Below, piece by piece: positions 1-13,399 of a stretch of DNA of 64,000 nt (within the stretch, counting starts at the first letter, position 1; each line of letters starts with the position of its first letter). Source of the DNA: Flectonema sp. DT1601 (lineage: Eukaryota; Euglenozoa; Diplonemea; Diplonemida; Diplonemidae); contig OZ025780.1 in the NCBI GenBank assembly GCA_964019425.1, positions 1,196,001 to 1,260,000 of the forward strand, read 5' to 3'. The position numbers and the translations under genes were made by a program. The notes beneath the pieces are model-generated. The model made no database searches, was not told where the DNA came from, and worked only from the letters and a program-made list of their open reading frames with translations.

Positions 1-389
1 TTTTGAAATTACAAGGAATTCGGGGAGTTTTTTGATGGAAAGGGGAAAATGCAAACAAAAAAAAAAAATCAGCCATTTGTTGCTGGATATAATTGAGTCC
101 GTGCATCGCAGGTGTGGCATGGACACTGCGGGATTTGGTTGAAGTCCGCGACTAAGATATGAAAAGCATCTCAATCACAAACACCTAACCCTCTCTACAG
201 AACATGAGACACACAGGCATAAAGTCCCACAAATCGTTCGCTGTGCGCGCAAACTGTAAGAATCGGGCTTTATTTGAAAACGTTTAAAAAAAAAAAAAGG
301 GGTGGGTTTATGTGCAAGAAAAAACACAAAATAAACAGCATGAAGACAGTAGTATCCTTCAAGTATAAAAGGTTAGTACAAAAAAAACC

Positions 390-658
390 ATTCAGATACA
401 GGGAAATAGATAACATGATAACATAATATATAACGGCTCTTAATCCGAATAGTTTAGTTTAGTTAGCAAAATACAAACTGATGACTACGAGGGGTCTGGG
501 TAGCCCGCATCAGTAAGGACCCAATCGCGAAGATTGTAGTTTCATAGTATTGGCTGGAAGTGATCGACTTCCAGCCTCCACCTTGCCCAGAGGCTAACAG
601 GTTGTAAACAACTAAAGAAAATAAAAGAGAATAGTTTCTTCTCCGACTTCGTCGGTGC

Positions 659-690
<32 letters not shown>
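390..690 (+). repeat. Composite dispersed repeat ending in a SINE-like 3' end with poly(A) tail
   Basis: The stretch near 390-455 resembles the unit that occurs twice in tandem at 45431-45700. Positions 463-632 are almost identical to 6424-6590. The right end has the motif TTCTTCTCC..TTCGTCGGTGC followed by about 27 A, the same 3' end seen at about 45522-45553, 45657-45700 and 47276-47316. A fixed 3' end plus an A tail suggests retroposition by a LINE-type machinery supplied in trans. Confidence 0.5.
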
Positions 691-2648
691 CACTGGCTGC
701 TTGCTGCACACTATTATAAACTGCTAGTTGTCAGCCATGCCAATAAACTTCGAGAGCACACAAGTTAAGATATACACAGAATACTACAACCATAAAGAAA
801 AACTGATATGTGTCGGAGTAACCTAGAACGGCACTAGCACACTATCTTTATAACCGAATTAAGAGCATTTGTCAGCTTAGAAGAAAAGATAACCCTCTGA
901 CCGTCTCAGGGGTATTTTGCGACTGAATAAAAGAAAAATATCAACTCGCTCAACTACGACAACAACCCAAATGATTAGGCTGCATCGATAAAGACTGACT
1001 GCGGGAAGCATGAAATAGTCCAGGAAAGGTACTAAGAAACTAAATAAATTAGTTAATAAAGGGGTTTTGATAGAGAAGGGCACCATGCCAACAGGCAGGA
1101 AAGTTGCATCTGCGCTAGCGATATGTCGCTGGCATTAACAGGAACAAGGGTTGCTAAGTTGGAAGTAGTTTTTCAAATTAAAGAAAAGTCTTCAACATGA
1201 GAAACTAAACTTTTCCATAATAAATAAAATATAAACATACAATCATAAAACAGAGAAATAGTGATCCAAGTACGCTTCCTCTGGTATATGAGATTATTAT
1301 AAGAAAGTCAGCTAAATCAAAAAAAGTTATAAAAACACATCGTGTCCTGCCGTTCCTTAAAACACTGTCGAATGCGTAATTAGTAGTAATCAACGTTGCT
1401 AGGTAACTCGCAGTAATTGAGGATCCAATCCGTAGCCGTTTCCGAAGTCTCAGTATGGATTGTTGACTAGCTTCAACTACGAATCCCCACACAATGCTTA
1501 AAAAAAATTAAAAAAAGATTCACTTGAAACTTGAAATACGAATAAATATTCAAAGTAAGTTAATTCCGTGTTAATCTGATGGGACTAACAATTATTGCTT
1601 TTCAACTATAGGAGGGAAGTTCGTTGCGACAGCGATACAGAGAATCTGCACCGGTGAGGCAAGATAATAAAAAAAACCAACAAACTGAGTGAACACCAAA
1701 TCAGAGTAAAGAGTGAAAAGATGCGCAAGCCCGAAGAGCTACCCATTTACTTTTTCAAAAAATCACTCAATTCGTAGCTGTTTTCATAGTCACAGCAGGT
1801 GTGTTATCTCAAATAAGAATAATATATTTCGTCAGTAACGTTAGCTTAGAAACAAGAAAACAAAAAAAATTAAGAAAAAAAAAAAACAGTACCCAAGTTT
1901 ATTAAGGAAAACAACAAGAAGAAAAAAAAATCACATTATAAGTGCATCGCTCAAAGGATAATAGTTTTGAGCATAATTTGCAGCATATATTGCATCAAAA
2001 ATTAATTAGTATAAACAATTAGTAATTCATGACACAATTTACTACAGGTAATGTTAGTGAAGGTAAACATAAACGACTCTAACATGGCAGAGTGTATTAC
2101 TGGTTCATCCTAACTACTTCGTCAAATAATGCAGGTAGAGGTGATTGTTTGACAATTTAGAAAATAGTAGTAATAAGGTTTTAAAACTGAAAAAAAATGA
2201 CAGAAGATTAAGCTTCATTTTAGAAGTCAATAATGCAGTCAGGTAGGAGTTTTTAAAAAAAAAAAAAACAACAACAACGACAACAACAACAACAACAACA
2301 ACGTCGCGTGCTACCACCCGAATTGAAACACGAAGAGATATATCTCAAATGGGGTTTATAAGAAATAGAAGTGAAATCTGTTTAAAAAAAAAAACTATCC
2401 TTGATCTGGAATGTGATCCAGGATTATAATTAAAGAATTCAGAGCTTGCCATCCTTTTTTTTTAGACTTAATTGAAGAATCGTGATTTAAGTAGAAAACA
2501 GGTTGACTCTTATTGTAATCAAAAAAAGGGGTGGATGCTTTTTTTTTATTTATTTAAGAAACCGATACTCGTGATCAAAAAAAAAAAAATAATAATAATA
2601 ATTAATAACAATTACAATAAAAAGAAGTTGTTTGTTTGTTTGCTGAAG

Positions 2649-2682
<34 letters not shown>

Positions 2683-5600
2683 GAACACAATGTCTTGTCA
2701 CTACAGATTTACATCACCTACGGCAGTCGATGTCTTCACAAGTATCCAGGAAACACTCGTTGAATTCTTCCACTATACGTCTCCCGCAGTGTTTTTGGAA
2801 TAAAGTGATTCGATTGACAGAGTAATAAATATTGTAAACTAATGATGGACCACAAAGGCCATGTGGGTATTTTAACTTATGACGAATAATAAATTATTAA
2901 TTTTCTTTCTCTTTTTCGATCAGGAAGTGAAATAACAATCACCCCCCCCCCCCCCCCGAGAACAATATCGGAGTTGATCGTGATAAACAAGCCTCGAACC
3001 TTGACAGGTTGTGTTGAGGGAACAGAATGGAAAAGGGATTAATTTTCTAAAAAAAGATAAGAAGGAAAAAAAAAAAAAAAAAAAAAGAGGGAATGTTTTA
3101 TATATTCGAAGACGGAGGTCGCAAAAAAAAACAAAGAAATACAACAACAAATACTCCACGCCAACATTGATAACGATTAAATATTATTCTTTGAATAATA
3201 CCTTGATCTCCTTGTCGTCATATATATAATCTGCATACAACGCTCTACATCTTAGTAAAGTAAAAGAAATAAAGCAAAAGTAATTATACCTGTTGTTACC
3301 GCAAGCATGTTTTCGCACAGCAGACCCGAAGTTATGGTGTATTAGCAAAGTAAACGCTTCATCACAACATTTATCAATTCGAGATATTCATCCCGAGAAC
3401 AGCCGTTTGAGTAACCTGCATTAGTAGAGGACCCAAAGACGGATAATCACAAGTGTGTTTTTGTAGGTTAAAAAACAGAAAAGATCAGGAGAGGAGAGAC
3501 GGGAGTAATAAATAAAATATATTTTCTATTCCATATATATAAAACCTTTCTTCAAATGCCCACACCACGAAAGAAAATAAAAAGAAAATCTGAGCATCGT
3601 CCTCAGCATCAATATAATAAAGGCTTTAAAAGAAGTACTACAAACTTTGAGCAACCCGAATGATTACACCAATCGTAAAGAACATAATCAAAAGGAGAAA
3701 GTCTGTTTCAAGTCTTATCCAGACCTCCCCTACTGGAAGGTAGTATTTTTGAATATAAAAAAATATTTCCTTCCCTCATTAATAAATCATGGGGTAATTG
3801 CAAGTAAGTTTATGTTTTTGCTGCTTAAAAAAGAAAAAAAAACGGTCCTCGTCGCACATCAACTTATCCCTGAAAACTGGTGAAAAATAAAACACTTCCT
3901 TTTTCCCATTCTCTTGCAAGCAACTTACTTCTTTATAAAGCTAGAGAGGATGTTCATATTTTCAGCATCATAAGATAAGCTTATAGCAGACCCGAAGTTT
4001 TGCTGCTTATAAGAAGACCAACCTGTTTTTGACTACACATGTTTATTATGAGGTTTAACAACAAACAATGCTTTTTTTTTTTTTTTTTTTTTTTTCTTCC
4101 TTCTTATTACAAAGCCAGAGAGGGTGTTTTATGTTTTTCGCTTCACCAGATGTTAGGTAAATAGCAGACCTCCCCCCCTCCCCGAAGTTTCGGGTTTTAT
4201 CAAAAGACTTTAAGTAAAATGCTGTACATGAGTCAGTTTTATGCAAGAAAAAAAAGAATAACTATCTTCGTTCACTTTTTATTATTATCGCTTAATGGCA
4301 CATTTATCAATTTCAAAAAAAAAAAAAAAGAAGAAAAAAAAACTTATCATTTTTTTTTTGTTTATCTTTATATCTTAAAGATACTGTAAAAGAGCAGGAA
4401 AAAAAAACTGTCGATAATAATCTTTTTCATTTCTTATTTTCTGATTTTTCATGTTTGTTTATGCAGGAAAAAATAATTTCAGCTGGACGCTGTGTTTCGA
4501 CAATACGTGTCCAAGGAAAAACACCCAATCTATAAAACAGTATTACAAAAAGAAAAGACAAAATAAAGGTTGTGAAGAATCTAAAAAAAAACATTGTTCC
4601 CCACAATTCGATATATATTTTCGTGGAAGTTTCTCAGTTCCGGTCGACTTTATTATTACTAAATACAACTGGTACCTGAGATAGCAAAAACAAAAAAAAG
4701 ATAACTTCCTCCACACGGTGCATTTCAACACCATAAATGAAGTAGTTTTTTTTTTTAATCTTGCGAAAACATTTTCCCCTTCGTTGGCTCAAAAAAACGA
4801 AAGTGGACAATAGTAGGCAAGTAACATCTACTAGTTGTTGAGATGTTCATCTTTGCACGTTTTAAAGAAACGCGAAACACCGTGTTGTCAGCAGGTTCTT
4901 TTTTTGAAAAACCGTACTAACTGACGGCTTTACTTTAGCTGTCCTGTGAAACAAGCAGTGCTAGAGACGTCTGCGTTAAATACCCTACCATTTTACATAA
5001 AAAAAAGAGAGCCATTTTGGCTGATTGGAAAAAAAATAAGTTCTTCGCATTGCGAAGAAGCACAAGTCAAGGACAAGGATCGAGTGTAGTGACACCCAAA
5101 GTGAAGATCGTCTTGAAAAAAAAAAGAAGACGAACAGAATAAGCAGCGCAATCTTGTTAAGATTATTGTGGTGTAGCTCTGGCTCCTGAACACAGCAGGC
5201 CATCGCAAGCTTTCACCACCTTAGACAGAATGATGTTAGTTAGGTAATAGTTAGTAAAGGAGTACATTGTACTCAAAGAAATAAGACACTGATGCTGGTC
5301 AGCTAGTGATTGTGAAAAGGAAAAAAAAAAATGCCAAAGGTAGGCTGGTGGTCAGCAGCATGAAGTGTGACTATGTGGAGTGCGGTTTGGTGGTAAGAGC
5401 CTTTTTTTTTTTTTTTTTTCTTTCTATTCCTCCCTTCCCTTATCCGTCACTCTTCAAAATCGCAGAGAAAATCATAACATGCATCATAGTTCTGCAGATT
5501 AAAACGAAAGAGAACAAGATTGTTTTCCATTAACAACCTTGGTGAGGATAATTGTTTGATTTTATAAATACAACTATTTGTGTCGTAAGAATATATAAAC

Positions 5601-6420
5601 GATAATTGACATCTGCCAAGGTAATGCTCAGCTTAGCCTTTTACAGTAACTATCAGGTTTCAGGAGAGGTAATCTTCCAACGGGGGGTTAGCCACAGATG
5701 AAGGTTTACTACGAAAAAATTTCTGTTTTTTACCAAACTACTAAATTCAGGTAATAAATAACTTTCCAAAACCGATGTGTGGTAATTCACACATAAGAGC
5801 AGTGGTAGGAACGATAAATCGAATACCCCCTGAGAACAGTACCAATCTTATTTACCGCGTCGGGGTCCCTGCCGTGAGGTATTGACAACAACAAAAAAAA
5901 AAAAAAAAAAAAAAAAAAAGAATTTTTGCACCAGAAACTTGTGCGAGAGAGCTCAGGGACCGGTTTGTGCGTACAAAAAAAAATAGTAAACCAAATTCGC
6001 AAAAAGAAGAAGAAGAAGAAAAAGAAGCCCCTCAGAGGATCAAATTCAGAACAACGGTAGTGCATCTCATCACTACTTAAGTAAGTTCTGTTCAAAAAAT
6101 AAAGCCAACCAGACAACATACTTACTATTGTAAAGTGTTAACAACGCTACCACTACTCCAACCCTTTCCGATAGAATCGGAAAGTGAGAATAGGAAAGCG
6201 GAAATAATAAAAAAACACGCACATTCAATGATCAGTCGATCTCCCGAACGATACAATTTACAGTGTTGCGACAGGAATTGCTAAATGAAAAAACGATCCT
6301 TAACACGTTAGCTATTTAGAAAAAAACAATCTCCACATAACGTTTAACCAACCTTTTTAAAGTTACCAAGTGACTAAAACAGAGTTGACTAGTAATTGTT
6401 TTTTTTTTTTTTTTTTTTTT

Positions 6421-6890
6421 TTTAGCAAAATACAAACTGATGACTACGAGGGGTCTGGGTAGCCCGCATCAGTAAGGACCCAATCGCGAAGATTGTAGTT
6501 TCATAGTATTGGCTGGAAGTGATCGACTTCCAGCCTCCACCTTGCCCAGAGGCTAACAGGTTGTAAACAAGAAAATAAAATAAAAGAGAAATGATCTGGG
6601 AGTGGGTGGAAGGTGAAAAAAATAAAAAATCTTCTTTCTTTCATATACATCTTTCTTTATAATACGACCACATGTGCCATATGCCCACACTCCACGAAAG
6701 AAAATAGAAACCCCCGGAACAGTACCGAGGATCGTTCACCCCCAGTTGTCCAAAGCATTATAATTGTACTGTGGGATTACCGAAAAGCTTTAGAAATGTA
6801 CCACAAAAGATTTGGGCAGCACATAGCCATATCACTCAGCAAGAAATGAAAACCAAAAGGATCAGGTAAGATGACAGTCAGTTTAAGGTC
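6421..6890 (+). repeat. Long dispersed repeat, best copy in the window
   Basis: Positions 6424-6590 repeat 466-632 nearly base for base, and 6590-6890 repeat 34302-34622 with few changes. A shorter copy lies at 35511-35612, and a diverged relative of the internal segment at about 3530-3580. The element therefore contains at least two modules that also occur apart. It includes a palindrome-like stretch (GAAGTGATCGACTTC near 6517). It has no coding capacity. A 28-nt poly(T) precedes its left end. Family unknown. Confidence 0.6.
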
Positions 6891-7859
6891 ATAACTGCGC
6901 CGGACCTAGACCTAATTGTATGTCAGCTCAATTCAACAAGGAGGTAGGTAAGATGAAGAAACTAGTAAGTAATGTAGAGGTTTGCGTATGGAGTAAATAG
7001 ATATTTTCTTTTTTTTTTTGTAGTCTTACACATCGAAAGGAAAACTAAAAAGAACTATCAGCAGTAGTATTGAGCACCTCTTGCCTAAATCGTCATAACT
7101 TTGAGTTCACACATGATAAATCAAATCTTGTCTGAAGGAAACTGATCTGTTTTAAAATCTTCAAGATAAATTAGTTAGCGAGTCCAACATACAATTGAGT
7201 ACCGGTAAGGGGTTAAAGAATGTGTGAACGTTCAAAAAAAAGACGTCAAAAAAAAAAAAATTTTTTTTTTTTATTCTTGGCCTGCGTTAACTCACCATCA
7301 TGCTAGAAACATTTACAGTAACACAACCAAAGTAATTCAGCGACAGTTGCACCAACGAGAGAAAAATTTAAAAAAAAAAAAAAAGTTGCTTCTATCCTAG
7401 AAGCAATAATCTGTCCTGTTTAGTTTTCCTCATAGGGTGTATAAGTTGAAAAGAAGTGAGAAAAAGAAAAATGAATTGAAGCATCTTAGAAAGGGTCAAA
7501 AGATAAGTACAACCACTTCGTATAAACAGAACCGACGATAGGTCATCAAGTTTCTCATATGGTTCGCACAAAGTTCTAAACAAGAAAATCTATTCAAACA
7601 CTTTATGTGTTAGTAGACCTCTCGCAGATGGTGATGATATGAATAGTCCACTCCAATTGAGTGTTTTCAACATCAAATATATCTTAACAAAAAAAAGAAA
7701 CTATTAAAACATAACACAGTTCTATAACTGTTGTTGATTCCCATGTGCTGGGGTAATAGTCTATTTAGAGGTAAGATTGCTTACGTAAATATTGTTAAAA
7801 GTATTATAAACTGCGGAGCAGACTACTAATTGTATTTCACAGAATTACGAACTGAGATC

Positions 7860-8621
7860 TTACTGTCCTGCAACACCCCAAACAGGAGTGTAAGTTGGGT
7901 ACAGTGTTGCGCCATTACTCAGAGTTACTATGTTAGCAGAGTTGTTATTCACTATTTGTAACTGCGGAGCGATAGCTATATTCTGTTGCAGTCTAACAAA
8001 GTTGGGAGCAGCAGCAGCCGGACTGAAATTAACAAACTGTGCCTGTGGAACTGCCTGCAGCAAAACTGGTTGTTGCTGAACAGTAAATGGAATCGCCTGT
8101 TGATTCTTTATCACAGGAAGTGAGACATGTCGTGTCTGAGAAACTGATTGCTTTAATTGTCTGACTGGGTTCTCAACAGGTAGTTGTATATTGTCATCAA
8201 CTGGAGTCGTTAACAGTTTTGGTATTTCATCATGGGAGTGCTTGCTTCCGGTTGTCGGAAGGGTTTTCTTTAGGTTCCTAACTTTTCTCTCCATTTCACT
8301 TCCTCCTTTACCAAGTCTAACATAATTAACAACCCACAATCCGTGAATACGAGCACGTTCTTCAAGTGTTTGCTTCTTATGATTAACGTGATACTTATCA
8401 CAAGTTGGAGATACACAACCTTCAGGTGTGTTGAATTCATGACATTTCCAATCAACGGCTTTCCAATTATCAGACGGCCCAATTCGATGTTGTCTCTGAC
8501 ACTCCCTACAGCGCAGTGTAATAAACTGTTTCTCTGCACGTACATTGTCCCAGTTGTTGTGATGGCATTTCCTCCTTCCGTCAGTTGCACGAAAGACTCT
8601 CCTTTGGTATATCGGCTGCAT
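7860..8621 (-). CDS. CCCH-like zinc-finger protein, probable RNA-binding factor
   Basis: 253 residues, single exon. The N-terminal 90 residues hold a Cys/His-rich block: a C-H-H-N-x-W-D-x-V-R stretch, then L-R-C-R-x-C-Q, then a C-x5-F..G-C-x4-C-x3-H cluster that fits a CCCH finger. This layout resembles kinetoplastid CCCH proteins that bind mRNA 3' UTRs; that link is from memory and moderate in strength. The C-terminal half is Gln/Val/Pro/Asn-rich and probably disordered. The ATG at 8619-8621 lies about 23 nt after a possible splice acceptor (TTAATCAG, exon boundary near 8644). If the lineage is trans-splicing, post-transcriptional regulators of this type would be the expected class. The target RNA cannot be told from sequence. 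Confidence 0.75.
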   Translation of the reverse strand: MQPIYQRRVFRATDGRRKCHHNNWDNVRAEKQFITLRCRECQRQHRIGPSDNWKAVDWKCHEFNTPEGCVSPTCDKYHVNHKKQTLEERARIHGLWVVNYVRLGKGGSEMERKVRNLKKTLPTTGSKHSHDEIPKLLTTPVDDNIQLPVENPVRQLKQSVSQTRHVSLPVIKNQQAIPFTVQQQPVLLQAVPQAQFVNFSPAAAAPNFVRLQQNIAIAPQLQIVNNNSANIVTLSNGATLYPTYTPVWGVAGQ

Positions 8622-8644
8622 GGTTGTTTTTTATTGCCGCTGAT

Positions 8645-9174
8645 CTGATTAATATAAAAAGTAAGTATTCTAACACATATCCTGGACTTTATTATTTCAA
8701 TCATCTTTCATCCTTTCCAAAAGATTATTTTGAGTTTTTGGCACTAAAGTGAAACAAAAAAGAGTAACCTGCAGGGGAACTATTTAAAGGAAGACAACAA
8801 TCTTTTTTTTTTTTTTTTTTTTTCCCGTTTAAACATTTTTCAAGGCAAACCACCGTAACCTACAAAACAAAAATAACTAAGCTACAAAGAAAGAGAAAGC
8901 ACCACAAGGCGCTTTGTAAGAAGCATCTGTGACGACAACGAACTTTAAAAACAAAACTTTTTTTTTAAGCTAACTGCCAGGGGGGTCCAAGGTATGATTA
9001 CCAAAACCCCTTACTCGCCGAACACGGCATAGGAGAATCTGTAAATAGGCCAGGGGGTGGACACATCGACACACAAACAAGAAGCAAATCGAACAAGAAC
9101 GCTTCATGAAAAAGAAACAAAAGAAAAAAAAGGCTCGAGCGTTTATTACTCCTCGGAGGTTATAGTAATTGTGT
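8645..9174. other. Intergenic spacer, 530 nt
   Basis: AT-rich spacer between the zinc-finger gene and the end of the ubiquitin-like-domain gene. It holds a 21-nt poly(T) near 8802-8823. No coding or RNA feature seen. Confidence 0.6.
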
Positions 9175-10986
9175 CTAATATTCATCATCATATTCATTGC
9201 TATGAACACTTATTGTATCCCAGTTTGGGGGTGCCTCTGCAGGTTTTCCATTAGACGAACTACTACTGGAACTTGAAGTCGGGGCTTTCATAGTAACCTG
9301 GATTGTTATTATTGTTTTATTAGCTTCTTATTCTTAATTTGATCTAATAGCCTTGACATTGAAGACGACAGAACCTATCTTCAAGTTTGAACAAAAAACT
9401 AAAGCCATCGTTGGAAACAGGCAGACAGAATCTTGTGGGAGGAGAACAAAAAAAAAAAAAAAAAAACGCACCGAAGATACGTCTGAAGAGTGCAGCGATG
9501 CTCTTCGAGTATCACAGCGAAGGAGTTCAGTGACTGCGGGAGCGTGTTCATCTTCTTGTTTTGAATTGATAGTTTTCACTGATGTGTCATTTATTGAAGT
9601 CTGCGAATCTGTAATTTCATTCGGAACAGTTTTTATATCTGCAGCTTCTGTGACGTCATCTTCGATATCACTAACAAGTACTCCACTAGAAACAGTTTGA
9701 TCATTCTGCTCCAGTAGAGTCGGACTATTATCAGAATTAATATTCTTATCAACTGGGCTATCAATACTAAGGTCACTAATAGAAGGTGTTGTTCCATTAA
9801 TGACTTTATGTTGTTGGAGAAGTTCAGTAACTTCTTGTAGAGGTGCAACTGGAAGAGGAGGTGGTGGGCTCTCTGGTAATGGAAAAGCAGAATCAGTATT
9901 AGTGACATCCTCCTTCACTGTTTCTGGTTCCAAGTTGGGAGGCGGGTTTTGAGTAACGCTACTCGCAGTTCCATTTAAAGTTTTCTCTTCGGATGTTTCC
10001 AGTTGTGATGTAGAAATACCATTTCCATTCACTCCCACTCCCCATAAATTGTCATCATCAGTAGTTGCCAAAGCTTCTGTTTCTAAAAAGCAATCCAATT
10101 CATCTTGTTCCTCTTCTCTTTTACTCTTCGTATTCACTTCATGTACAGCACTGTTTGCTAAAGAAGTCTTCCTGCTGGCTGATGTTATAATCTTCTTAGG
10201 TGCTGCATCAACAGGTTGTTGCCGTAGTTGTTGTTGAGTACGATTTCTACTATTCTGAACACTACCAATAGGGTTATTCTTGCTATTAGCTGATGGTATT
10301 TTATTATTTTGTTGAGATGTTGGAGGAGTTTTTCTGACTTTTGAAGATCGATTGTACGAATTGACTTCAACAACCATCGGTGGAGGTGGTGTAGTTGAGA
10401 GTGGGTCAAGTTGTTGTGAACGGACAGAAGTATTTGGTGAAGGAGTTATTTGATTCTTTCTAGTTCTTCGAGGAATTGGTGTCGTTTTCATTCGCGGCAG
10501 GGGAACCGAAGCAGTTCTGAACCTCTGACGTGAGCTACCAAAAGCATATCCTAATGACTTGGATCGAATTCCATTCTCAACGCTACTCGAAGCAAGTCTA
10601 CCACGAGTAGCTGTTTGTGGTGGAGAGTATTCCCCTCTTGGAGACATTGATGCTAAATTTCTACATCTAGTTGTAAAAGGAGATGAATGATATATTTGTT
10701 TATTAGGTCGTTGTTGTATTATCATCGTACTCTCTTCTTCATAAATACCTCGAACCTTAACTCGATTACTGATGGCAACAAAACTAGAATCTAGTATCCG
10801 AAGTTGAGTTGCAACACATTTTCGTTGAGATGGTCCGAAAACAAATAATGGAACACACGCCTGGAGGAGGTCGCTGACATCTGCATCTTCTTCTAATACA
10901 ACTTTTATCGCACTTTCATCCCCAGCATCTTCTTGACGTATCCAAACCTTAATACCGATTGTGAACTCCAATCCCCTCCCCGATTC
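9175..10986 (-). CDS. Protein with N-terminal ubiquitin-like domain and long disordered tail; 5' end unresolved
   Basis: Two exons are supported: 9472-10986 and 9175-9297. They are joined across a 174-nt intron (donor GTGCGT, acceptor AACAATCCAG, phase 0, with a poly(T) run inside the intron). The second exon adds about 40 residues ending in an acidic/Tyr tail and a TAG stop at 9175-9177. The first about 90 residues have an ubiquitin-like or PB1-like look (a beta-hairpin with I-K-V-W-I and V-x-D-L-L-Q followed by a short strand). The rest is Ser/Thr/Pro/Gln-rich with poly-Pro patches, probably disordered. The upstream boundary is a good acceptor (TTGTTCTTCAG at 10987), but no in-frame ATG lies between it and residue ~87. 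A short first coding exon must therefore lie upstream and was not located. A second acceptor-like site is at 11086. Function unknown. Confidence 0.65.
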
Positions 10987-11089
10987 CTGAAGAACAAATA
11001 TAACACAAAATAAACAATTCAGAAACAATGATATTTGTTTATGTGGAACTAAAGTTTCAGTAATCACAATGCAATGGTCTATTACCTGT

Positions 11090-13031
11090 TTTAAAAAGAA
11101 AACTAGTTTCGTAATTCAACGATTTGCACAACGGAAGCGTTTTAGTTGAAGAGCGTTGTTCTTTTTTGTTTTATTTCGAACTTTTTTTTTTTTTTTTTTT
11201 TGATCTTTTTTTTTTTCTTCAAATTTTTTTATTTCTTTCCATTTTCGTTTCCTCAATAGCAAAATTATATGTCATTTTTTTTTTCTTTCTTCGTTTTCTT
11301 TTTGGATGAGCTGCGTAAGAAAAGACACAAAACAAAATATATGTCGCAAAACACCTCCATTCCAGTGAACTGCAATAGAGTCAGGTGAGTGCAGAACTAC
11401 AACAGTTCGTGTAACACAATTCATTGTCTAACGTATTGATTGGCCTTCACACATCAACCGTCACTTTAATTCACAAAAATGAATAGAAATGACCTCACAA
11501 AAAAAAAAAAAAAAACAAGAAACATTTGCAAAGGAAGGGTTGGTGGTTAATTGTAACCAATGTAAAAAATAATATTGAAAAGTACTTTTATTTGTATCAC
11601 ACAGATACAAGAAAAAAAGAATTAGGGAGCTATTTTTTTTTTTTTTTTTTTTCCCCTCCCTCAAAAACAACTGAGATTTACTCATCAGGAACAGCACATG
11701 CGAGATGACAAATGGGCAAATTGATAAAAGGGAGAATAGTGATAAAATCATGTATCAGTTAGTTAGCAAGTTCGGAACTGATGACTGCGGGACCATTGGA
11801 TTGTTTTGTTGTACAGTAAAAAAAAAAAAAAAAAAAAAAATACAAAAAAAAAAAACTGCTTTCCAACATTGCTATGTTGATTTTCTTCTTTCGTATGAGT
11901 CTTTGTTGTTCCGAAAATAATTTTAATTTAACTTGTTTTTTTGGCTAGATAAAAGTACAAAAAGAGAAGATCAAGTAGCGAGCTGTCCAGTTACAAATTG
12001 TCCAGCTTTCCAGAATAAGCTTTATTCGTTGCTTGTGTAAGAACATATGACCTGACCCGTACGCACTAAAATCAGATAAATCCAAGCTCGAAGCAGTACA
12101 GATCTACTTACAAAAAAAAAAAAAAGTGAAAACCTCGAATTCCGCACAAAATTTACCCTAAAACTTCCAGAGGCTGAGAACACCGTCAAGGCCTGAGGCA
12201 CAACCCAATCTGCCTGTAATTTATTGGAAACTTTGTTGGTAGAAAATATGTTTTTTGTGTGGAGCTGGTGGGTTTTTCAAACATTGTGTTGAAATTCGAA
12301 AAACTTTTGTGCGGAATTAGGGATTTCCCAAAGAAAGAAAAACAAAAAAATTGTTCGCACAAATAACAACAAAAACGCAAAGCTGCCAACAATCCAACTC
12401 TGACAACTAAATTAGCAAAATATGCAAATAATAAACAATTTGGAAAAAATAATTAAAAACTCCAAAAAAAAAAAAAAAAAAAACTTCTTAACCTGTGACA
12501 ATAACCACAATTAGAATAAATACATGTGACAACAACCACATGAAAAAGGAAGTGTGACTATCTTTGCGCGTGAATACCGCTGATGAAAGGGATGATAAAT
12601 GTGTGACACATACAACACCAGTCAAATGAGAACCTTTTATATAATATAAAGAACTTGACTTACAGTATTTGTTAGATCTTTTTATAAAAAACAAAACAAG
12701 AATGATGGGACGACGGTGAATAAACTCTTCTTCTTCTTTTTTTTTTTTCTTTTCTTCTTTCCATTCGCTTCTTACAAAGGTTTTTTGTAGACACCCTCAA
12801 TGCCTCAAACGAAGCAAAAAAGAATTCCTTGGCAATTAGAGAAACCAAAATAATCAGCAAAGATGCAAAACAATGAAGAAAAAGAGCAAGCATACAAAGG
12901 AGGAGAAAACTCCCTTTTTTTTTCCAGGCAGGAATCTATGACAATATCGAGATGATTCTACTGGATGGGTTTGCTGAAAATTATTCAGTTTATTACGAGT
13001 GTGTCCAAAAGAATTTAACCATTTTTTTTTG

Positions 13032-13062
<31 letters not shown>

Positions 13063-13367
13063 TAATTTGAAATTGAAAAAACCAGAAATGAAATGGGTGG
13101 GATATAAACAAAACCTACAGAAACAAATAAAATAAAATAAACCACGAGCGAAATAGTTCGTTAGCGTCTGTCTTGTATGCAACACGTATTAAGTAGCAAC
13201 CTAATACTGGCTGTCCGCTATTTTTGCGTGCTGTCAATCGAAGAAGTTACTTGTGATTGGTGTTGCTCAAGTCGCTTACAAACAAAAAAAGGAAAACATG
13301 AAATAATGCAGCGTTTCCCTTCGAGGCAACGCAACAAGTTGTTAAAAAAAGAGAAGTCCGAAAGTCG

Positions 13368-13399
<32 letters not shown>

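Larger units (their letters stand above)
1..7859. other. Gene-free, repeat-rich spacer at the downstream end of the minus-strand array
   Basis: No convincing coding region was found on either strand. Open frames here are short and mostly translate homopolymers (poly-Phe, poly-Lys, poly-Val from an ACA/ACG triplet run near 2268-2302). The stretch holds many A or T tracts of 10-28 nt (for example 659-686, 2655-2682, 5893-5919, 6400-6423), a G/C homopolymer at 2941-2957, and several dispersed repeats listed separately. Because all recognised genes read leftward toward it, this may be a cluster terminus or strand-switch zone; that is inference. Confidence 0.6.

Noticed and set aside
463-711. Small open frame with a poly-Phe run, and similar homopolymer frames (2114-2317, 5787-6119, 13218-13487)
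   Set aside because: They translate poly(A)/poly(T) tracts and repeat sequence; no codon bias, no domain, no splice context.
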